DNA of 64,000 nucleotides from Hoeflea sp. (GTDB lineage Bacteria > Pseudomonadota > Alphaproteobacteria > Rhizobiales > Rhizobiaceae). Shown here piece by piece: positions 1 to 7,729 of the stretch (position 1 is the first letter of the stretch; each line of letters begins with the position of its first letter). Both the position numbers and the translations under genes were made by a program. The notes beneath the pieces are model-generated. The model searched no databases. It was given only the letters and a program-made list of their open reading frames with translations, and was not told the DNA's origin. The stretch lies in assembly GCA_019084245.1 (NCBI GenBank), contig JAHRFE010000007.1:1-64000 (forward strand). Direction: 5' to 3'.

Positions 1-56
1 TCCTCTACAAACCCAACGACACGCGCACGCAACTCGACCGGATGCGGCTTGCCCAT
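1..56 (-). mobile_element. IS630-family transposase, N-terminal fragment at window edge
   Basis: The minus strand reads ATG at 56-54 and stays open to the left edge, giving MGKPHPVELRARVVGFVE. This matches the usual start of IS630-type transposase OrfA, a helix-turn-helix that binds the element ends. A good ribosome binding site (AAGGAG) lies just upstream, at about 63-68. Only 18 residues are visible, so intactness, the DDE domain and the far inverted repeat cannot be judged. The family call rests on a short N-terminal resemblance. Confidence 0.6.
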
Positions 57-167
57 GGCGGTTCTCCTTCCATGGGTAAAGTGAATCACAAATCAATCAG
101 TCAGGGAATCCCGAATCTCAAAAGCTGCGACGCGCTTTAGATTTCGGGTCGGTCGGTCCGACGCAAG

Positions 168-809
168 CTAGCGGGCTTTGATCCGCTCGATGAACTGTTC
201 GGCAATCGGCAGAATGCCTTCAGCCATCTGATTGATTCCCTTGGCGTTCGGGTGCATGCCGTCACTCAGCACCATGCCCGGGACGCCGGTGACGCCATCG
301 AGAAAAAAAGGATAGAGCAGCAGGTCATATTCGGCCGCGAGCTCGGGATAGATGGCGTTGAACGCGGCTTCGTAGTCTGCGCCGAGATTGGGCGGGGCAA
401 GCATGCCGGCAAGCAACACCTCGATGCCGCGTTCCTGAAGCCGCACGATCATCGCCTCGAGGTTTTCGCGAGTCTGCTGAGGCGGCAGACCGCGCAGCGC
501 ATCATTGGCGCCGAGTTCGAGGATCACGCCGTCGGTGCCGTCGGGGATCGACCAGTCGAGCCGCGCCAGCCCACCCGATGTGGTGTCGCCGGACACCCCT
601 GCGTCAGTAATGCTTACATCATGTCCGCGCTCCTTGAGTGCCGCCTCCAGGCGCGCCGGGAAACCCTCGTTGCTCTCAAGCTGGTAGCCCGCCATCAGGC
701 TGTCGCCGAAGCCGATTATGTTCAATGGAGCGTCGGCGAAAGCCGCGCCGGAACCGCCCGCGCCGAACAGCGCGAGAAACAAGGCGATCGCCAAACCTTT
801 AAAATGCAT
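168..809 (-). CDS. tesA: Arylesterase / acyl-CoA thioesterase I (SGNH hydrolase)
   Basis: A 213-residue secreted SGNH/GDSL hydrolase. A signal peptide covers about residues 1-25 (hydrophobic core, AFA-D cleavage). Block I has the nucleophile in GFGDSL (Ser37), block III is the GAND near residue 100, and block V is DGMHPN (Asp183, His186), so the catalytic residues are all present. The family hydrolyses esters and acyl thioesters in the periplasm. The gene is divergent from an ABC ATPase-permease pair, with 72 bp between them, the same arrangement as tesA-ybbA-ybbP in enterobacteria. Exact substrate is unknown. Confidence 0.9.
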   Translation of the reverse strand: MHFKGLAIALFLALFGAGGSGAAFADAPLNIIGFGDSLMAGYQLESNEGFPARLEAALKERGHDVSITDAGVSGDTTSGGLARLDWSIPDGTDGVILELGANDALRGLPPQQTRENLEAMIVRLQERGIEVLLAGMLAPPNLGADYEAAFNAIYPELAAEYDLLLYPFFLDGVTGVPGMVLSDGMHPNAKGINQMAEGILPIAEQFIERIKAR

Positions 810-881
810 GGGAAGTCTCCTAAGTGCTCGTCATCAAGCGGTTTGCCGCGCCATTGTCTTTCCATATAGGATTCCCAGCCC

Positions 882-1598
882 GTGTCTCAATCCAACGCCA
901 AATCCATTGTCACTCTCAGGCAGGCCAATCTGACGCTTGGGACCGGGGCTTCGTCGGTGCATGTGCTCAAGGGCATCGACATCGACATCGCGGCAGGCGA
1001 GTCCGTCGGCATCGTTGGCCCGTCGGGATCGGGCAAGTCAACGCTTCTGATGGTGGTGGCAGGGCTTGAGCGGCTCGATTCGGGCGAAGTGCATGTCGCC
1101 GATCACGCGCTGCATACTCTGAGCGAGGATGCGGTCGCCGCCGTGCGTGGCCGCTCGGTCGGCATCGTGTTCCAGTCATTCCATCTCATTCCAAACATGA
1201 CGGCGCTTGAAAATGTAGCCGTGCCGCTGGAGCTTGCCGGCCGCGCCAACGCCTTCGACCGTGCGCGCGAGGAATTGATTGCCGTGGGCCTTGGCGACCG
1301 GCTGACCCATTATCCGGGGCAATTGTCGGGCGGTGAACAGCAGCGGGTGGCGATTGCCCGGGCCTTGGCGCCGGATCCGGTGCTGATCGTCGCGGATGAA
1401 CCGACAGGCAATCTCGATGGTGAAACCGGACGGCAGATTGCCGACCTGCTGTTTGCCAAGCAATCGGAGCGCGGCGCGACGCTGCTGCTTGTGACCCATG
1501 ACGTGACGCTTGCCGACCGCTGCAACCGGCAGATCGCGGTGCGGTCGGGCCGAATCGTGCCCGACGAGGCAAGTGTGGCCGGCAAGGTGGTCGCCTGA
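882..1598 (+). CDS. ABC transporter ATP-binding protein (YbbA/LolD type)
   Basis: A 238-residue ABC ATPase starting with GTG at 882. Walker A is GPSGSGKS (46-53), the signature LSGGEQQ is at 148-154, and Walker B with its glutamate is LIVADE (168-173). The sequence GNLDG after Walker B is typical of the LolD/MacB/YbbA branch, which powers FtsX-type permeases. The stop codon overlaps the permease start by one base (TGATG), so the two genes are translationally coupled. By its divergent tesA neighbour it is the YbbA counterpart; the cargo of this transporter is not established. Confidence 0.9.
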   Translation: MSQSNAKSIVTLRQANLTLGTGASSVHVLKGIDIDIAAGESVGIVGPSGSGKSTLLMVVAGLERLDSGEVHVADHALHTLSEDAVAAVRGRSVGIVFQSFHLIPNMTALENVAVPLELAGRANAFDRAREELIAVGLGDRLTHYPGQLSGGEQQRVAIARALAPDPVLIVADEPTGNLDGETGRQIADLLFAKQSERGATLLLVTHDVTLADRCNRQIAVRSGRIVPDEASVAGKVVA

Positions 1599-4171
1599 TG
1601 GCCGCGGCTCAGGGGGAACCCGCAGCCAACAGCCTGCGGCTCGGACTGGCTGCCCGTCTGGCCTTGCGCGAATTGCGCGGCGGGCTTTCCGGATTCTACA
1701 TCTTTCTCGCCTGCGTGGCGCTCGGCACCGGCGCGATCGCCGGGGTCAACTCGGTTTCGCAGATGATGACCGGATCGATCGCATCCGAAGGCAAGACCAT
1801 TCTTGGCGGCGATATCCGCTTCGAGATCGAGAACCGCGATATTGGCGAAGCCGAACGGGCCTATATCGATAGGCTTGGCACGGTTACGGCCGGCGCCAAC
1901 ATGCGCACCATGGCGCGAAAACCCGACGGGTCGGATCAGTCGCTGGTCGAATTGCGCGCCGTCGATGGCGCCTATCCGCTCTATGGCGGGTTCGAAACCG
2001 TGCCGGCGATGCCGGTGGATGCGGTATTTGCCGAACAGGACGGGATTTTTGGCGCGGCTGCGGCACAGATCCTGCTTGATCGTCTGGGGATTGCAGTCGG
2101 CGACACGTTGCTGGTCGGCCAGGCGGAATTCACCATCCGCGGCGTCATCGCAACCGAACCCGATGCCTTGTCGGAAGGCTTCGGCTTTGCGCCACGGCTG
2201 ATGGTTTCGCGGCAAGCGCTTGAGCAGGCCGGGTTGATCCGGCCGGGCAGCCTGGTCGAGTACAGCTACCGGGTGCGGCTTGACGAGGCCGCCGGCAGCC
2301 GCGATCTCGCCGCCTTGCAGGCGCAGTCCAACGAGCGCTTTCCCGATGCCGGCTGGTCGGTTCGCACCAGCCGCAATGCCGCGCCGGCGCTCACCCGCAA
2401 CATCGAGCGGTTCTCCCAGTTTCTCACGCTTGTGGGGCTCACGGCGCTGATTGTCGGCGGCGTCGGCATCGCCAATTCGGTCCGCGCCTGGCTCGAAGGC
2501 AAGCGCGGCGTCATCGCCACGCTCAAATGCGTGGGCGCCCCTTCGACCCTGGTGGTGGCGATCTATCTGATCCAGGTCATGCTGATCGCCGCCTTCGGCG
2601 TTCTCCTGGGCCTGGCCTTCGGCGCGCTCATGCCGTTCGCTGCGGCCAGCGCGCTGGAAGGCGTCATCCCGGTCGCGGTCAGCGCCTCGTTCTACCCGGC
2701 CTCGCTGGCGATTGCCGCGGGCTTCGGCCTGACGACGGCGTTTGCGTTTGCGGTGCTGCCGCTCGGCCGCGCCGGCGAAGTGCCGGCAACGGCGCTGTTC
2801 CGGCAACAGGGTTTCGAGGCAAGCGGCCTGCCGCGCTGGCCCTATCTCCTGACCGCCGGCCTGACGCTCGCGGCGCTCTGCGCTGCCGCCATCTGGTTTG
2901 CTGATGACCGCCGCATTGCCGGCACCTTTGTCGCCGCCGTGATCGTGGCCTTTGCCGTGCTGAGGCTCGTCGGCCACGGCGTGCAATCCATCGCCCGGCG
3001 CTGGCCGGCGGTGCGGTCGACGCCGCTTCGCCTCGCCATCGGCAACATCCACCGTCCCGGCGCGCTGACTCCCTCGGTGGTGCTGTCGCTGGGGCTGGGG
3101 CTGGCGCTTCTGGTGACGCTGGCGCTGATCGACACCAATCTCAGGCGCGAACTGTCGGGCAATCTACCCGACCGGGCGCCGAATTTCTTCTTTGTCGATA
3201 TCCAGTCGAGCGAGATCGACGGGTTCGACCGCGTCGTCTCCGAGCTTGCCCCCGACGGCAAGATCATCAAGGTGCCGATGCTGCGCGGGCGGATCACAGG
3301 GCTCAACGGCCAGGAGGTCAACGCGGAAAATGTCCCGTCGGAAGCCCGCTGGGTGCTCAGGGGTGACCGCGGCGTCACCTATGCGAGGAACCTGCCTGAA
3401 AACTCGCGGCTGTCCGCCGGCGAGTGGTGGGCGCCCGATTATGAAGGCGAGCCGCTGGTGTCGTTCTCCGCCGAAGAGGCGGGCGAGATCGGGCTCGCGG
3501 TCGGCGACACCGTCACCGTCTCGGTGCTCGGCCGGTCGATCACGGCGCGGATCGCCAATCTGCGCGATGTCGAGTGGGAATCGCTGTCGATCAACTTCGT
3601 CATGGTGTTTTCACCCAACACATTCGCCGGCGCGCCCCATTCCTGGATGGCGACGCTGACCGATCCGGACGCCGATGCAGCGCTTGAGGGCGCCATCCTG
3701 CGCGGCGTGACCCAGGCCTACCCGACGATCACCAGCGTTCGGGTCAAGGATGCGCTCGAACTCGCCAACCAGCTGGTGGGACAGATCGGCATAGCCATCC
3801 GCGCCGCGGCACTCGTGGCGCTGATCGCCTCGGTGCTGGTGCTGGCCGGCGCCCTGGCTGCCGGCAACCGCTCGCGCATTCATGACGCGGTGGTTCTGAA
3901 GACGCTCGGCGCCACGCGGGCAACGCTGATTCGCGCCTATGTCTATGAATACGGCCTGCTCGGTCTTGCCACGGCGATTTTCGCGCTGGCCTTTGGCGGC
4001 GTGGCCTCCTGGTTCGTGGTGAGCCGGATCATGACCCTGCCGTCGGAATTTATGCCCGATATCGCGCTCGCCACGCTTGTGGGAGCGCTGGTTCTCACTG
4101 TCGGCATCGGATTATTGGGCACCTGGCGGGTGCTTGGTCAAAAAGCCGCACCTGTCTTGCGTGAGCTTTAG
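1598..4171 (+). CDS. FtsX-like ABC permease (YbbP type)
   Basis: An 857-residue membrane protein with the layout of large YbbP-type permeases: an N-terminal helix (about 30-55), a periplasmic MacB-like domain, a first FtsX core (about 270-400), further helices near 415-465, a second periplasmic domain and a C-terminal FtsX core (about 730-850, with the typical VLKTLGATRATL segment). It partners the ATPase immediately upstream. Such pairs act in envelope lipid or lipoprotein transport or mechanotransmission; the substrate cannot be read from the sequence. Length is normal for the family. Confidence 0.88.
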   Translation: MAAAQGEPAANSLRLGLAARLALRELRGGLSGFYIFLACVALGTGAIAGVNSVSQMMTGSIASEGKTILGGDIRFEIENRDIGEAERAYIDRLGTVTAGANMRTMARKPDGSDQSLVELRAVDGAYPLYGGFETVPAMPVDAVFAEQDGIFGAAAAQILLDRLGIAVGDTLLVGQAEFTIRGVIATEPDALSEGFGFAPRLMVSRQALEQAGLIRPGSLVEYSYRVRLDEAAGSRDLAALQAQSNERFPDAGWSVRTSRNAAPALTRNIERFSQFLTLVGLTALIVGGVGIANSVRAWLEGKRGVIATLKCVGAPSTLVVAIYLIQVMLIAAFGVLLGLAFGALMPFAAASALEGVIPVAVSASFYPASLAIAAGFGLTTAFAFAVLPLGRAGEVPATALFRQQGFEASGLPRWPYLLTAGLTLAALCAAAIWFADDRRIAGTFVAAVIVAFAVLRLVGHGVQSIARRWPAVRSTPLRLAIGNIHRPGALTPSVVLSLGLGLALLVTLALIDTNLRRELSGNLPDRAPNFFFVDIQSSEIDGFDRVVSELAPDGKIIKVPMLRGRITGLNGQEVNAENVPSEARWVLRGDRGVTYARNLPENSRLSAGEWWAPDYEGEPLVSFSAEEAGEIGLAVGDTVTVSVLGRSITARIANLRDVEWESLSINFVMVFSPNTFAGAPHSWMATLTDPDADAALEGAILRGVTQAYPTITSVRVKDALELANQLVGQIGIAIRAAALVALIASVLVLAGALAAGNRSRIHDAVVLKTLGATRATLIRAYVYEYGLLGLATAIFALAFGGVASWFVVSRIMTLPSEFMPDIALATLVGALVLTVGIGLLGTWRVLGQKAAPVLREL

Positions 4172-4264
4172 GGCCGCTTTTGCGGGATCATTAAGCAATT
4201 GCATAGGTTTCCGCTCAATTTGGAGTCCGAAAGGCCTTGTCGTGGCCGCAGTTCATCCTCATAT

Positions 4265-4345
4265 TGCAGGCAGGCATGCTGGAGCCCCGCAGCGGCGCCT
4301 GGGATTTATACCCGACACCGTAATCCACACCGGGGCTTATAAAGA
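4265..4345 (+). ncRNA. Candidate ybhL-type leader RNA
   Basis: The 180-bp gap before the BI-1/YccA gene holds a structured segment. AGCCCCG (4283-4289) pairs with CGGGGCT (4331-4337) and encloses GGGATTTATACCC and GACACCG; it is followed by TTATAAAGAGGA, which carries the ribosome binding site. A structured RNA called the ybhL leader is known upstream of ybhL genes (the BI-1/YccA family) in Rhizobiales, and both position and sequence style fit. Boundaries are approximate; a covariance-model search would settle it. Confidence 0.5.
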
Positions 4346-4352
4346 GGAAAAC

Positions 4353-5129
4353 ATGGCTGACTTTCGCAATTCGAATGTCCGCGTAGCCAATGGCGCCCAG
4401 GCGGGCGTCGCGATTGATGAAGGCCTTCGCGCCTACATGCTGCGCGTTTACAATCTCATGGCAATGGGCCTCGGCATCACCGGTGTTGCCGCCTACGCCA
4501 TCGCAATGTTCGCAACCACCAATGATCCGGCATCCGCCGTCGCGACGCTGGGCAACGGCAAGATGCTGACCGGCCTTGGCGCCGCGCTCTATGGCTCACC
4601 GCTCAAATGGGTGGTGATGCTGGCGCCGCTCGGCATGGTGTTCTTCCTGAGCGCCCGCATTGAAAAGATGAGCGTCTCCGCCGCACAGACATCGTTCTGG
4701 GCTTTTGCCGCGATGATGGGCGTCTCGCTGTCGTCGATCTTCCTGGTCTACACCGGCGCGTCGATCACGCAGACCTTCTTCATCACTGCTGCGTCCTTTG
4801 GCGCGCTGTCGCTTTACGGCTACACCACCAAGAAGGACCTGTCCGGCATGGGCTCGTTCCTGATGATGGGCCTGTTCGGCCTGATCATCGCCATGGTGGT
4901 CAACATCTTCCTGCAGTCGAGCGCGCTGCAGTTCGCAGTCTCTGCGATCGGCGTGCTGATCTTTGCCGGCCTGACCGCCTATGACACGCAGCAGATCAAG
5001 GAGATGTATTACGAGGGCGATACCGACGCCACCGCCGGCCGCAAGGCGATCATGGGCGCGCTGCGCCTGTATCTCGACTTCATCAACCTGTTCATGTTCC
5101 TGCTGCACTTCCTCGGAAACCGCGAATAG
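4353..5129 (+). CDS. Bax inhibitor-1/YccA family membrane protein
   Basis: A 258-residue protein with about seven hydrophobic segments, homologous in layout to YbhL/YccA of the BI-1 (TMBIM) family. The start at 4353 is chosen because AAAGAGGA sits 4-11 bases upstream and the N-terminus fits the family; the reading frame stays open further upstream but runs through the leader RNA. The C-terminal region has YDTQQIK and ALRLYLDFINLF, both typical of the family. These proteins are linked to membrane protease FtsH control and ion leak in other organisms; the role here is inferred only. Confidence 0.9.
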   Translation: MADFRNSNVRVANGAQAGVAIDEGLRAYMLRVYNLMAMGLGITGVAAYAIAMFATTNDPASAVATLGNGKMLTGLGAALYGSPLKWVVMLAPLGMVFFLSARIEKMSVSAAQTSFWAFAAMMGVSLSSIFLVYTGASITQTFFITAASFGALSLYGYTTKKDLSGMGSFLMMGLFGLIIAMVVNIFLQSSALQFAVSAIGVLIFAGLTAYDTQQIKEMYYEGDTDATAGRKAIMGALRLYLDFINLFMFLLHFLGNRE

Positions 5130-5150
5130 CAGCATCTAGCACTGAGACTG

Positions 5151-5178
5151 AAAAGGCGGCCTTCGGGTCGCCTTTTTT
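5151..5178 (+). terminator. Intrinsic terminator after the BI-1/YccA gene
   Basis: AAAAGGCG (5151-5158) pairs with CGCCTTTT (5169-5176) around a GCCTTCGGGT loop, and the stem runs into a T tract. It lies 21 bp after the stop codon. Confidence 0.85.
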
Positions 5179-5244
5179 GTTGGCCGGAGTTCAGCTTGGC
5201 GTTACACCATCTGCCGAGCTTTCTAGACCTGGACCCCCACGCCG

Positions 5245-5808
5245 ATGATCATCCGCGACGCCACCGCTGCCGACCTCCCAGCCATCACCCGGATCTATGC
5301 CGACAGCGTTGAGAACGGCGTGGCAAGCTACGAACTGCTGACGCCCGACGAGGCCGAGATGGGCCGCCGGATGCGGGCCATCACCGGCGACGGCTATCCC
5401 TATCTGATCGCCGAAGCAGACGGCGGACCGGACGCTGGCGAGGTGCTGGGCTATGCCTATGCCTCGCCGTTCCGCACAAGGCCGGCCTATCGCTGGCTGG
5501 TGGAGGATTCGATCTATCTGGCGCCAGAAGCGCGCGGCAAGGGCGTCGGCGGCGCGCTTCTCGAAATTCTCATCGGCCGCTGTGAAAACCTGGGTTTTCG
5601 TCAGATGGTGGCGGTCATTGGCGGCGCCCATCCGGCGTCGATCGCGGTGCACCAGAAGGCCGGATTCGCAAGCGCCGGCATGATCACCGGCTCCGGACAC
5701 AAGCATGGCCGCTGGCTTGACACGGTCTTCATGCAGCGGCCGCTCGGCCAGGGGACGGCCACGGATCCTGATCCAAATGCCTATCCGGGAACGCTGTTCA
5801 AGGGGTAG
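5245..5808 (+). CDS. GNAT N-acetyltransferase (phosphinothricin acetyltransferase-like)
   Basis: A 187-residue single-domain GNAT protein. The start IIRDATAADLPAI and the acetyl-CoA binding loop APEARGKGVGGAL (about residues 93-105) match the Pat/Bar branch, which N-acetylates phosphinothricin, methionine sulfoximine or similar amino acids. VHQKAGF near residue 135 is also typical. The substrate is not proven: many genomes carry such genes and act on methionine derivatives or other amines. It is monocistronic, with a terminator before it and a strong palindrome after it. Confidence 0.85.
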   Translation: MIIRDATAADLPAITRIYADSVENGVASYELLTPDEAEMGRRMRAITGDGYPYLIAEADGGPDAGEVLGYAYASPFRTRPAYRWLVEDSIYLAPEARGKGVGGALLEILIGRCENLGFRQMVAVIGGAHPASIAVHQKAGFASAGMITGSGHKHGRWLDTVFMQRPLGQGTATDPDPNAYPGTLFKG

Positions 5809-5813
5809 TTAGG

Positions 5814-5858
5814 GGACAGTGTACTTTTTCGGGCGTCGCCCGAAAAAGTACACTGTCC
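5814..5858. repeat. 45-nt near-perfect palindrome, possible bidirectional terminator
   Basis: Positions 5814-5835 and 5837-5858 are exact reverse complements of 22 nt around a single T. The core is CGGGCG-T-CGCCCG flanked by AAAAA/TTTTT, so each strand gives a GC stem followed by T residues. It lies between two convergent genes (GNAT on plus, DUF2794 on minus), so it can end both transcripts. The outer sequence (GGACAGTGTACTTTTTC) also resembles mobile palindromic repeats. Only one copy was seen here. Confidence 0.75.
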
Positions 5859-5879
5859 TCGACCTTTCGACACCGTTCC

Positions 5880-6293
5880 CTACCTGACCAGCCGCGGCGC
5901 CTTGTCAAAATATTTGAGCACGATGTCGAGCTCGTGGCCGCGCTTGAGCACAAGCCCCGCCGCGGAGATGATGGCGAAAGCACCCTGCTTGCGCGCCCGG
6001 GAAGGGTCCTTCTCGATGCGGTAGAGAGGGACTTCGCTGGCGCGGCGGAAGGCGGAGAATACCGCCCGGTCGCGCAAATGGTCGATCGCATAGTCCCGCC
6101 AGTGACCTTCGGCCACCATCCGGGAGTAGACTTGGAGAATGCGGTCCAGCTCGCGGCGCTGAAACGTCACCGGCTCGGGCGTGGTGCGGCGGCGCAGCTC
6201 GGCTAGGTCAATCGCTGCCGAGTGGGCGCCCGCAACGGCTGCACCCCGGTTCGCGGCGTAATCCGCCCCGTCAGCCATTATTTGAACTGCCAA
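5880..6293 (-). CDS. DUF2794 family protein
   Basis: A 137-residue protein matching the DUF2794 family of alphaproteobacteria: VTFQRRELDRILQVYSRMV, EGHWRDYAIDHLRDRAVFS, RRASEVPLYRIEK and LKRGHELDIVLKYF follow the family pattern. Function is unknown. The first 35 or so residues are variable, and the start could be the first or second Met (residues 1 or 6). It is transcribed alone, away from an unusually long upstream gap that contains an opposite-strand hairpin and terminator. Confidence 0.8.
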   Translation of the reverse strand: MAVQIMADGADYAANRGAAVAGAHSAAIDLAELRRRTTPEPVTFQRRELDRILQVYSRMVAEGHWRDYAIDHLRDRAVFSAFRRASEVPLYRIEKDPSRARKQGAFAIISAAGLVLKRGHELDIVLKYFDKAPRLVR

Positions 6294-6599
6294 TCATTGC
6301 TCATGACGCCAGTGTGCCTGACACAATCTCAAATTCAAGCGGGAATGACATTTTTGTACAGGACCCGCAGGTTTGTACAGCACCCGCAGGCGGTCAGCGC
6401 GGGATCAGGCGATTTCGCATTGCACCATCACGAAACGCTTCACGCCGTTGCCGTTGTTGACCCCGGCGCGGCCAGAAACCGGCCCGGGGCATAATTGAGC
6501 CGCATTTCAGACAAATCCCCGCCCGATTTCAAACTGAATGTATCCGCGTTGCCTCAGACGGTTCGAACCGGGGACTTCGAATTTTAAGCCCCCCAGCCC

Positions 6600-6724
6600 C
6601 CTCGGGGTCCCCGGGACGGATCCATGACAGTCAGTCCGCATCAGGACGTTCCCGCGTCCTGATGCGCGAGGCAACCCCCAAATCCCCAAGACTGGACCGG
6701 CCTCGCGCCGGTCCATTTTTGTTT
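6600..6724 (+). ncRNA. Candidate small RNA ending in an orphan terminator
   Basis: A 12-bp perfect inverted repeat, CGCATCAGGACG (6637-6648) and its complement (6655-6666), is followed 26 nt later by a strong intrinsic terminator (6693-6724). Both work on the plus strand, where there is no gene: the neighbours are both on the minus strand. This is the usual signature of a small RNA. The 5' end is not determined and the start given is nominal. Confidence 0.4.
6693..6724 (+). terminator. Orphan intrinsic terminator (plus strand)
   Basis: TGGACCGGC (6693-6701) pairs with GCCGGTCCA (6707-6715) across a CTCGC loop, followed by TTTTTGTTT. On the minus strand there is no T tract after the stem, so it does not serve the adjacent DUF1223 gene. 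Confidence 0.75.
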
Positions 6725-6734
6725 GGAGCTGATG

Positions 6735-7493
6735 TCAGTTCGATGTGTTTGGGTCGATCATCGCGGCGCCGAGGATCCGGCCCGGGGCTCCGTCGTTGCC
6801 CTCCACCTGCAGCAGGATGGCGCAGCCGCGTCCCGGGTAGGCGGAAATCACCGAGGCGGGCAGCTTGAGCTCCACCGCCTCGCCACTCCACATGCCGACG
6901 GTCTCCATGTCCCGCACACTGTGATAATAGGTGATGGAGCGACCGGCATTCTCTCCGCTGTCGATTTGCACCGTGGTGACGTCGTCGAAATAGGCCACCA
7001 CGAGATTGGCCTTGCCCTGGCCCTTGCCGACCGAAATGGTCAGCCCGTCGGCATCGAGATCCGCGGCCACATCAATCGTCAGTCCCGCGCCCGCGGAGGC
7101 CAGCCTGGCCAGCATCGCGTCGATGGCGGCGCCATCGGCGCCATTGACATGGTCCTGGCCATTGATGACCGCTTGCGGCGTATAGACGTTCTTGCGCCCG
7201 AGCGTCTTCGCATAGCCATACTGCCTCTCGGTGCTGGCCTGGCTGGACAGCGTGTCGGCCCAGCCGAGATAATTCCAGTAATCGACGTGATAGCTCAGCG
7301 CCAGCACCTCGCCGGCCTGGGCAAGACGCGCCAGTTCCGCATCGGCAGGCGGGCAGGACGAGCAGCTCTGGCTGGTGAAAAGCTCGACGACGCCGAGGTA
7401 ATTTTCCGCCTGCGCCAGACCCGATCCCGCCAGGCACACCGCGCCTGTCAGCGCGGGAAAGGCGAGGGCAAGGCAGCAGGCGCGAAGGGTCAT
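6735..7493 (-). CDS. DUF1223 domain-containing secreted protein
   Basis: A 252-residue protein with a signal peptide (MTLRACC, hydrophobic stretch, cleavage near GLAQA-E). The mature part starts with VVELFTSQSCSSCPPAD, the thioredoxin-like CxxC motif (CSSC) of DUF1223 proteins, followed by LSYHVDYWNYLGW. The family is probably periplasmic and thiol-active, but its reaction is unknown. The Met at 7493 is chosen over an upstream in-frame Met at 7577 because it gives a normal signal peptide. Monocistronic. Confidence 0.85.
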   Translation of the reverse strand: MTLRACCLALAFPALTGAVCLAGSGLAQAENYLGVVELFTSQSCSSCPPADAELARLAQAGEVLALSYHVDYWNYLGWADTLSSQASTERQYGYAKTLGRKNVYTPQAVINGQDHVNGADGAAIDAMLARLASAGAGLTIDVAADLDADGLTISVGKGQGKANLVVAYFDDVTTVQIDSGENAGRSITYYHSVRDMETVGMWSGEAVELKLPASVISAYPGRGCAILLQVEGNDGAPGRILGAAMIDPNTSN

Positions 7494-7673
7494 GGATTGG
7501 GATCCGTTTCGATCAGCGTGAAACTCGTTCGGAATGGCTTGGGTTTTACCTTGGAGTGACGCACACGACCAAATCACGTTGCGGTGACAGGCTCAAGCCT
7601 GAAGCGGTCCTGCCTTAGGGCGAGGCGATGCTGCGCCCGGCGCCTGTCCGGTGGCGAGCCGGAATCCGGCAAA

Positions 7674-7703
7674 GAAAAACCCGCCGGAACAGGTTCCGGC
7701 GGG
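7674..7703 (-). terminator. Intrinsic terminator of acnA
   Basis: On the minus strand CCCGCCGGAAC pairs with GTTCCGGCGGG (plus coordinates 7693-7703 and 7680-7690) and is followed by TTTTTC. It lies 27 bp after the acnA stop. Confidence 0.9.
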
Positions 7704-7729
7704 CCGATTGTTGTGTCTGCAAGGGGTAT

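Larger units (their letters stand above)
6294..6734. other. 440-bp intergenic region, no protein gene seen
   Basis: Both flanking genes are on the minus strand. I see no convincing coding frame. The right half holds a plus-strand hairpin and intrinsic terminator, described separately. The left part must carry the DUF2794 promoter. A palindrome CGGTTCGAACCG (6559-6570) is present but is not part of a foldable tRNA. Confidence 0.6.

Noticed and set aside
1310-3052. A 580-codon open frame on the minus strand
   Set aside because: It is the antisense of the YbbA/YbbP genes; its product is His/Arg/Asp-rich with no domain, as expected from GC-rich third positions of a real gene on the other strand.
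4077-4352. Longer N-terminus of the BI-1/YccA protein
   Set aside because: The open frame upstream of 4353 includes the end of the permease gene and the leader RNA; the family begins at the Met at 4353 with a good ribosome binding site.
6555-6620. tRNA-like GGTTCGAACC
   Set aside because: The palindrome looks like a T-loop, but no acceptor, D or anticodon arm can be folded on either strand and the flanking bases do not pair.
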